DNA from: Bacteroidota bacterium
GTDB taxonomy: Bacteria > Bacteroidota > Bacteroidia > Chitinophagales > Chitinophagaceae
Direction: 5' to 3'
Length of the DNA: 9,041 bases
Assembly (NCBI GenBank): GCA_023392575.1
Contig: JAEVYV010000347.1
Coordinates: 1 to 9,041, forward strand
A program made the position numbers and the translations under genes. Each line of letters begins with the position of its first letter. The stretch's first letter is position 1. Below the pieces are notes generated by a model, which was not told the origin of the DNA, did not search any database, and saw only the letters and a list, made by a program, of their open reading frames with translations. Shown here piece after piece: positions 5,513 through 9,041 of this stretch.

Positions 5513-7339
5513 ATGAAAGTAATTAAGCGGCTGTTACAATACGCGACTCCGTTACATCATTATATTCCAGAATATTTGCTTTTTACCCTCCTGGGAATTT
5601 TGTTTGGCCTGATCAATTTCACCATGCTCATTCCCATGCTGAACATTATGTTTGGCATTACCCAAACCGAAGTGATGCCGCAGCCGCCGCACTTCAGTTT
5701 ATCGGTTGATTATTTTACAAGATTGTTCAACTATCATTTCACCCACATTATTGCCACACAGGGTAAAATGTATGCCCTGGCTTTTGTGTGTGTCATAATT
5801 TTTATTGCTACTATTTTTTCAAATTTGTTCCGCTACCTCGCGGTAAAAGTGCTCATCCGCCTGCGGTTGAACACCATGGAGCGCATCCGCAATGATTTGT
5901 ACACCAAGCTCACCCACCAATCCCTTCGCTTTTATCACAACAGCCAAAAGGGCAAGATTTTATCCACCATTACCAATGAGGTGCAGGAAATAGAAGGCTC
6001 GTTGATTAATGCGTTGCAGATCTGGCTGAAAGACCCCTTTATTGTAGTGGTCTATTTTATTGGCTTGTTTTACATCTCGCCCACGCTTACGCTCTTTACT
6101 ATTATTTTCTTACCGATATCGGGCATTTCAATTGCAGCCATTACCAAGAGGCTGAGAAAGATCAGCTACTTCAGCGTTGATTTGCTGGGAAAAATTCTAA
6201 GTCATACCGAAGAAACCATTTCCGGCATTCGTGTCATTCAAAGTTTTGCGGCAGAAAAATATTCCATTAATCGCTTTAAAAAAATCAACAAAGAGTTCTC
6301 CAAAACCAGCAAGTCCATGTTCGGCCGCAAAGAGCTCACCTCGCCCTTGTCAGAGGTATTGGGCATTTTGGTGGTGGTCACCATTGTCATGTACGGCGGC
6401 TATTTGCTTACGACCAATCAGTCCACGCTGACCGGCTCTCTATTCATTACTTACCTGGCCTTGTACTCGCAAATTATTCAGCCGCTGAAAAATATTTCCA
6501 ATGCCACCAGCGGCGTGCAGCGGGGGCTTGTAGCCGGGGAAAAAATATTTGCTTTATTAGACGAACCCATTGAAATACAGGAAAACAAAGACAGTGTACA
6601 CAAAGAAAAATTCACCACCCGCATCGAATTAAAAAATGTAACCTTCCGTTATCAAACGCAAGATGTTTTAAGCAAGATCAATCTTACCATTGAAAAAGGA
6701 AAGACCATTGCCCTGGTTGGCGAAAGCGGCTCGGGAAAGTCAACGCTGGCCGATTTAATCTCGCGGTTTTATGATCCATCGGAAGGCGAAATTTTAGTGG
6801 ACGGCGTGAAGATTAGCGACATCAAGCTCAATGATTTGCGAACACTGATTTCGTTTGTTTCCCAGGAAGCGGTTTTGTTTAACGATACCATTTTCAACAA
6901 CATAGCCTTTGGCACTGTGAACGCATCGGAGCAGGCCGTGAAAGAAGCGGCTAAGATTGCGAATGCCCATTCATTTATTGAGCAAACCGACCAGCAATAC
7001 CATACCGTTATCGGCGACAGGGGAATGAAATTGAGCGGCGGCCAGCGCCAGCGCCTCACCATTGCCAGGGCCGTTTTTAAAAATGCGCCTATTTTAATTT
7101 TAGACGAAGCCACATCGGCCCTGGACACCGAAAGCGAAAGGCTGGTGCAGGATGCCATCAACAAAATGATGGCCAACCGAACCTCCATTGTGATTGCCCA
7201 CCGCCTGTCCACCATCCGCCACGCCGACGAAATTGTGGTGCTGCAAAAAGGGGTGGTTGTGGAAAGAGGAACACACGAGGAACTAATCAGCAAGCAAGGC
7301 TATTACCATAAACTGGTGCAGATGCAGGAGGTAAAATAA
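5513..7339 (+). CDS. MsbA-like ABC exporter (fused membrane and ATPase domains)
   Basis: This 608-aa half-transporter works as a homodimer in the inner membrane and uses ATP to export a substrate; in this family that is often a lipid, lipid A precursor or hydrophobic compound. The membrane domain covers about residues 20-340 with helices near 21-46, 86-112, 170-190, 190-210, 280-300 and 307-325, and typical loops such as RLRLNTMERIRNDLY and EETISGIRVIQSFAAE. The ATPase domain is intact: IELKNVTFRY (371-380), Walker A GESGSGKST (403-411), Q-loop Gln451 in SFVSQEAVLFNDTI, signature LSGGQ (507-511), Walker B ILILDEATSALD (527-538) and H-loop IAHRLST (561-567). A linker of 46 residues between helices one and two (about 47-85) forms a larger first periplasmic loop than in E. 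coli MsbA. The ATG at 5513 is the natural start. Its divergent neighbour is a glycosyltransferase, which fits a role in envelope glycolipid export, but the substrate is unproven. Confidence 0.92.
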   Translation: MKVIKRLLQYATPLHHYIPEYLLFTLLGILFGLINFTMLIPMLNIMFGITQTEVMPQPPHFSLSVDYFTRLFNYHFTHIIATQGKMYALAFVCVIIFIATIFSNLFRYLAVKVLIRLRLNTMERIRNDLYTKLTHQSLRFYHNSQKGKILSTITNEVQEIEGSLINALQIWLKDPFIVVVYFIGLFYISPTLTLFTIIFLPISGISIAAITKRLRKISYFSVDLLGKILSHTEETISGIRVIQSFAAEKYSINRFKKINKEFSKTSKSMFGRKELTSPLSEVLGILVVVTIVMYGGYLLTTNQSTLTGSLFITYLALYSQIIQPLKNISNATSGVQRGLVAGEKIFALLDEPIEIQENKDSVHKEKFTTRIELKNVTFRYQTQDVLSKINLTIEKGKTIALVGESGSGKSTLADLISRFYDPSEGEILVDGVKISDIKLNDLRTLISFVSQEAVLFNDTIFNNIAFGTVNASEQAVKEAAKIANAHSFIEQTDQQYHTVIGDRGMKLSGGQRQRLTIARAVFKNAPILILDEATSALDTESERLVQDAINKMMANRTSIVIAHRLSTIRHADEIVVLQKGVVVERGTHEELISKQGYYHKLVQMQEVK

Positions 7340-7340
7340 G

Positions 7341-7365
7341 GCCCCTGTCCTCCTAAAGGGGAGAC
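7341..7365 (-). repeat. Hairpin repeat copy A (inverted relative to copies B and C)
   Basis: It lies two bases after the ABC exporter stop. In this copy CTCC (7350-7353) and GGGG (7358-7361) pair around a TAAA loop, extended by GTC (7347-7349) with GAC (7363-7365) and one bulged A. It is the near-exact reverse complement of copy C at 7578-7602: both hold CCCCTGT, then a CCTAAAGGGGAGA core. It may also terminate the ABC transcript. Confidence 0.6.
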
Positions 7366-7384
7366 CTAGGCCGTAAAGGCTTCA

Positions 7385-7500
7385 TTGGTTAGCGCTTGCT
7401 TTATAATAGTAAAGTCAGTGATGATGTTGTCAGCTTTTGTACTACTATTAAGCTTTCGTTGCGTCGCACTCTTGGGCATTCAGTAACGCTATTCAACCAA
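7385..7500. repeat. Nested inverted repeats in the interior of the intergenic element
   Basis: The outer arms are TTGGTTAGCG (7385-7394) and CGCTATTCAACCAA (7487-7500), complementary except for four extra bases in the right arm. The inner arms are TAATAGTA (7404-7411) and TACTATTA (7443-7450), exact complements, with GCTT/AAGC continuing beyond a three-base interruption. No open reading frame with protein-like composition is present in 7366-7549. The nesting suggests a folded RNA or a decayed mobile element. Confidence 0.4.
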
Positions 7501-7549
7501 AGTGTTATCTAAAAAGTAAGCATAATAAAGAAAGGTATGATTGACCTGA

Positions 7550-7575
7550 GTCCTCCCTTTAGGGGGACAGAGGGC
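7550..7575 (+). repeat. Hairpin repeat copy B
   Basis: A direct copy of C in the same orientation, two bases away from it. CTCCC (7553-7557) pairs with GGGGG (7562-7566), including one G-U pair, around a TTTA loop, followed by ACAGAGGG. It carries a bulge on the opposite side of the stem from copy A. Confidence 0.6.
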
Positions 7576-7577
7576 AA

Positions 7578-7602
7578 TCTCCCCTTTAGGGGAACAGGGG
7601 AC
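7578..7602 (+). repeat. Hairpin repeat copy C
   Basis: TCCCC (7580-7584) and GGGGA (7589-7593) form a perfect five-bp stem with a TTTA loop, followed by ACAGGGGAC. It ends directly at the stop codon of the acyl-CoA dehydrogenase gene (7603-7605), so on the minus strand it is the first thing transcribed after that gene and may act as its terminator. Confidence 0.6.
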
Positions 7603-8742
7603 TTACCGCAACACCTCTCTGCTGATCACCAGTTTTTGTATTTCACTCGTTCCCTCCCCAATAGTGCATAGCTTGGAGTCCCGGTAATATTTTTCTACCG
7701 GAAAGTCTTTGGTGTATCCGTAACCGCCAAAAATTTGCACAGCATCGGTGGACACTTTAACGGCTATCTCGCTGGCATAGTATTTGGCCATGGCCGCCAC
7801 CTTGGTCACCTCAAGGCCTTTTTCTTTCAAGTCGCAGGCTTCAAGGGTGAGCAGTTCTGCGGCCTGAATTTCGGTGGCCATATCTGCCAACTTGAAAGAA
7901 ATTCCCTGAAAAGAAGCAATGGGCTTATCAAACTGGTGGCGCTCCTGGGCATATTGCAAAGCAGCTTCGTAAGCTCCTTTGGCAATACCCAGGGAGAGGG
8001 ATGCAATGGAGATCCGGCCGCCGTCCAGCACTTTCATTGCCTGCCGAAACCCATCGCCTACTTCGCCCAGGCGGTTGGCATCCGGCACCACGCAATTTTC
8101 AAAAATCATTTCCGCGGTTTCCGAAGCCCGCATGCCCAGTTTGTTTTCTTTCTTGCCTCCGCTAAAGCCCGGCGTACCTCTTTCCACCACAAAAGCCGTT
8201 GCATTGTTTTTGGTTCGGGGCTCCCCGGTTCTGCAGATCACCACAGCCACATCTCCGCTCTTTCCATGTGTGATCCAGCTTTTTGTGCCATTGAGCACCC
8301 AGTTCTCCCCATCTTTAACAGCCGTGCATTTCATATTGCCGGCATCGCTGCCCGTATTGGGTTCTGTCAGGCCCCAGGCCCCAATCCATTCTGCCGTGGC
8401 CAGTTTGGGCAGGTATCTTTGCTTTTGCGCTTCATTGGCAAACAATAAAATATGACCCGTGCACAAGGAGTTGTGCGCCGCCACACTTAAACCGATCGAG
8501 CCATCCACTTTTGCTATTTCCTCAATAATGGTTTTGTATTCAAAATAAGAAAGCCCCGCGCCGCCATATTGCTCAGGGACCAGCACCCCCATCATTCCCA
8601 ACTGGCCCAGTTGTTTGAAAATGTGCAGGGGAAATTCCTGGCTTTCGTCCCACTCCATTACATGGGGCTTGATGTTTTGCTGGGAGAAGTCACGGGCGGT
8701 TTGCGCTACCTGCAGTGTCATTTCAGAGGTTTCGAAGTTCAT
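7603..8742 (-). CDS. Acyl-CoA dehydrogenase (short/medium-chain type)
   Basis: A cytoplasmic FAD enzyme (379 aa, the normal length) that introduces the trans-2,3 double bond into an acyl-CoA in beta-oxidation or branched-chain amino acid breakdown, passing electrons to electron-transfer flavoprotein. The N-terminal helical domain is about residues 5-118. The FAD and substrate signature WGLTEPNTGSDAGNMKCTA spans 123-141, with NGTKSWITHG (151-160). The C-terminal helical domain contains RISIASLSLGIAKGAYEAALQYAQERHQF (243-271), the QIFGGYGYTKDFPVEKYYRDSK segment (336-357) and IGEGTSEIQ (361-369). Glu363 of that last motif lies where short- and medium-chain members keep the catalytic base. The chain-length specificity (butyryl-, isovaleryl- or other) cannot be decided by eye. 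The ATG at 8740-8742 is in the expected place. It is convergent with the ABC exporter and 79 bp downstream of the MBL-fold hydrolase on the same strand. Confidence 0.94.
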   Translation of the reverse strand: MNFETSEMTLQVAQTARDFSQQNIKPHVMEWDESQEFPLHIFKQLGQLGMMGVLVPEQYGGAGLSYFEYKTIIEEIAKVDGSIGLSVAAHNSLCTGHILLFANEAQKQRYLPKLATAEWIGAWGLTEPNTGSDAGNMKCTAVKDGENWVLNGTKSWITHGKSGDVAVVICRTGEPRTKNNATAFVVERGTPGFSGGKKENKLGMRASETAEMIFENCVVPDANRLGEVGDGFRQAMKVLDGGRISIASLSLGIAKGAYEAALQYAQERHQFDKPIASFQGISFKLADMATEIQAAELLTLEACDLKEKGLEVTKVAAMAKYYASEIAVKVSTDAVQIFGGYGYTKDFPVEKYYRDSKLCTIGEGTSEIQKLVISREVLR

Positions 8743-8764
8743 ATAGCAAAATCGTTAGGTGTTA

Positions 8765-8772
8765 CGAAGATA
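8765..8772 (-). promoter_or_regulatory. Candidate -7 box for the acyl-CoA dehydrogenase gene
   Basis: The reverse strand reads TATCTTCG, one mismatch from TAnnTTTG, 22 bases upstream of the ATG at 8742. The nearest upstream TTG is about 28 bases away, longer than usual. Together with the T run at 8802-8807 it allows an independent transcript for this gene. Confidence 0.3.
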
Positions 8773-8801
8773 ATGGTGTTTGCTGTTCGAAGCAGAACTG
8801 C

Positions 8802-8817
8802 AAAAAAGGCCCGTGCC
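8802..8817 (-). terminator. Weak possible terminator of the MBL-fold hydrolase gene
   Basis: On the reverse strand GGC (8815-8817), a four-base ACGG loop and GCC (8808-8810) are followed at once by six T (8802-8807). This begins five bases after the stop codon. The stem is only three base pairs, so it is weak unless helped by other factors. Confidence 0.25.
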
Positions 8818-8821
8818 ATCA

Positions 8822-9041
8822 TTACACATGAAGAACCAGGCCGTCGTAGGCCAGGTGCATGCCGTAGGGCAAGCCCCGTTCAATATCCTTGTGTTTTCCC
8901 AGCTGATGCGAAATATGGGTAAAATAAGCCTGAGGCACTTCAACTTCCCGCACCACGCTCATGGCTTCGTGCAGGGTAAAATGCGAAATGTGAGGCTCGT
9001 GGCGCAGGGCATTGAGCACCAGGGCCTGGCTGCCCCTGATC
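8822..9041 (-). CDS. MBL-fold metallo-hydrolase (PhnP-like), C-terminal part (start lies beyond the right edge)
   Basis: Reading the reverse strand from base 9040 gives 72 open codons to the TAA at 8822-8824. The peptide contains SQALVLNALRHEPHISHFTLHEA followed by PQAYFTHISHQLGKH and ends with GLPYGMHLAYDGLVLHV. The THISH histidines, the LAYDG ending and the ALRHEPH segment are typical of the C-terminal end of PhnP-like metallo-beta-lactamase-fold hydrolases, which use a two-metal centre to cleave phosphodiester or related bonds. The main HxHxDH metal motif would lie in the missing N-terminal part. An internal GTG or ATG near 9012-9019 could be mistaken for a start, but the frame stays open with family-like residues up to the edge, so the gene is truncated by the window. 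The substrate is unknown. Confidence 0.82.
   Translation of the reverse strand, partial: IRGSQALVLNALRHEPHISHFTLHEAMSVVREVEVPQAYFTHISHQLGKHKDIERGLPYGMHLAYDGLVLHV

Noticed and set aside
6769..7293. Minus-strand open frame (174 codons) opposite the ATPase domain of the ABC exporter
   Set aside because: It lies wholly within the conserved ATPase-coding region, is rich in Ser, Ala and Thr, and resembles no protein; an antisense shadow.
7341..7602. Three short repeats considered as a CRISPR array
   Set aside because: Only three copies, of mixed orientation, with spacers of 184 and 2 bases; hairpin repeats with no cas genes nearby.
7735..8448. Long plus-strand open frame (237 codons) opposite the acyl-CoA dehydrogenase gene
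   Set aside because: It is antisense to a gene with a full set of family motifs; its translation is rich in His, Phe, Cys and Gly with no recognisable domain, as expected for a shadow frame.
8781..8797. TGCTGTTCGAAGCAG palindrome-like site between the hydrolase and acyl-CoA dehydrogenase genes
   Set aside because: The two halves are out of register by one base around the TTCGAA centre, so it is neither a clean dyad operator nor a strong hairpin.
8755..8943. Second minus-strand frame overlapping the end of the MBL-fold gene, considered as a frameshift
   Set aside because: The frame at 8822-9040 carries the whole family-like C-terminus to a proper stop, so no frameshift is needed; the other frame lacks family residues.

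Overview
The window looks like chromosomal housekeeping DNA from a member of the Bacteroidota, probably the Chitinophagaceae or a close relative (inference). The grounds are a two-subunit transketolase, of which only the N-terminal subunit is here, several upstream elements that fit the Bacteroidota promoter form (TTG ... TAnnTTTG), the absence of clear Shine-Dalgarno sequences, and protein styles typical of that phylum. I see no tRNA, rRNA, CRISPR array, phage gene, transposase or obviously foreign gene.

Layout. Bases 1-359 hold the first 119 codons of ribosome recycling factor (minus strand, running off the left edge), with a textbook promoter at 379-407. A minus-strand WecA/MraY-type polyprenyl-phosphate sugar-1-phosphate transferase (531-1670) ends in an intrinsic terminator that overlaps its stop codon. 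A divergent intergenic region carries candidate -7 boxes for both directions and leads into the transketolase N-terminal subunit (1857-2693, plus). A 210-bp convergent gap with a perfect 14-bp inverted repeat separates it from a minus-strand block: glycosyltransferase family 2 (4594-5412), rbfA (4214-4594) and a LolC/LolE-type permease (2904-4127). The GT2 stop and the rbfA start overlap by one base.

Divergent from the GT2 gene is a full-length MsbA-like ABC exporter (5513-7339, plus). It converges on an acyl-CoA dehydrogenase (7603-8742, minus). The 263-bp gap between them is built from three copies of a CCCCTTTAGGGG-type hairpin repeat plus nested inverted repeats, and is the most unusual part of the window. 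The right edge holds the C-terminal 72 codons of an MBL-fold hydrolase (8822-9041, minus).

Function. Several genes serve the cell envelope: the lipid-linked sugar transferase, the GT2 glycosyltransferase, the MsbA-like exporter and the lipoprotein-release permease. They are interleaved with translation genes (frr, rbfA) and central metabolism (transketolase, acyl-CoA dehydrogenase). I found no convincing new defence, mobile or biosynthetic system. The second-look items are non-coding: the repeat element at 7341-7602, a G-quadruplex motif inside the sugar transferase gene, the orphan transketolase half, and a promoter-like sequence antisense to rbfA.
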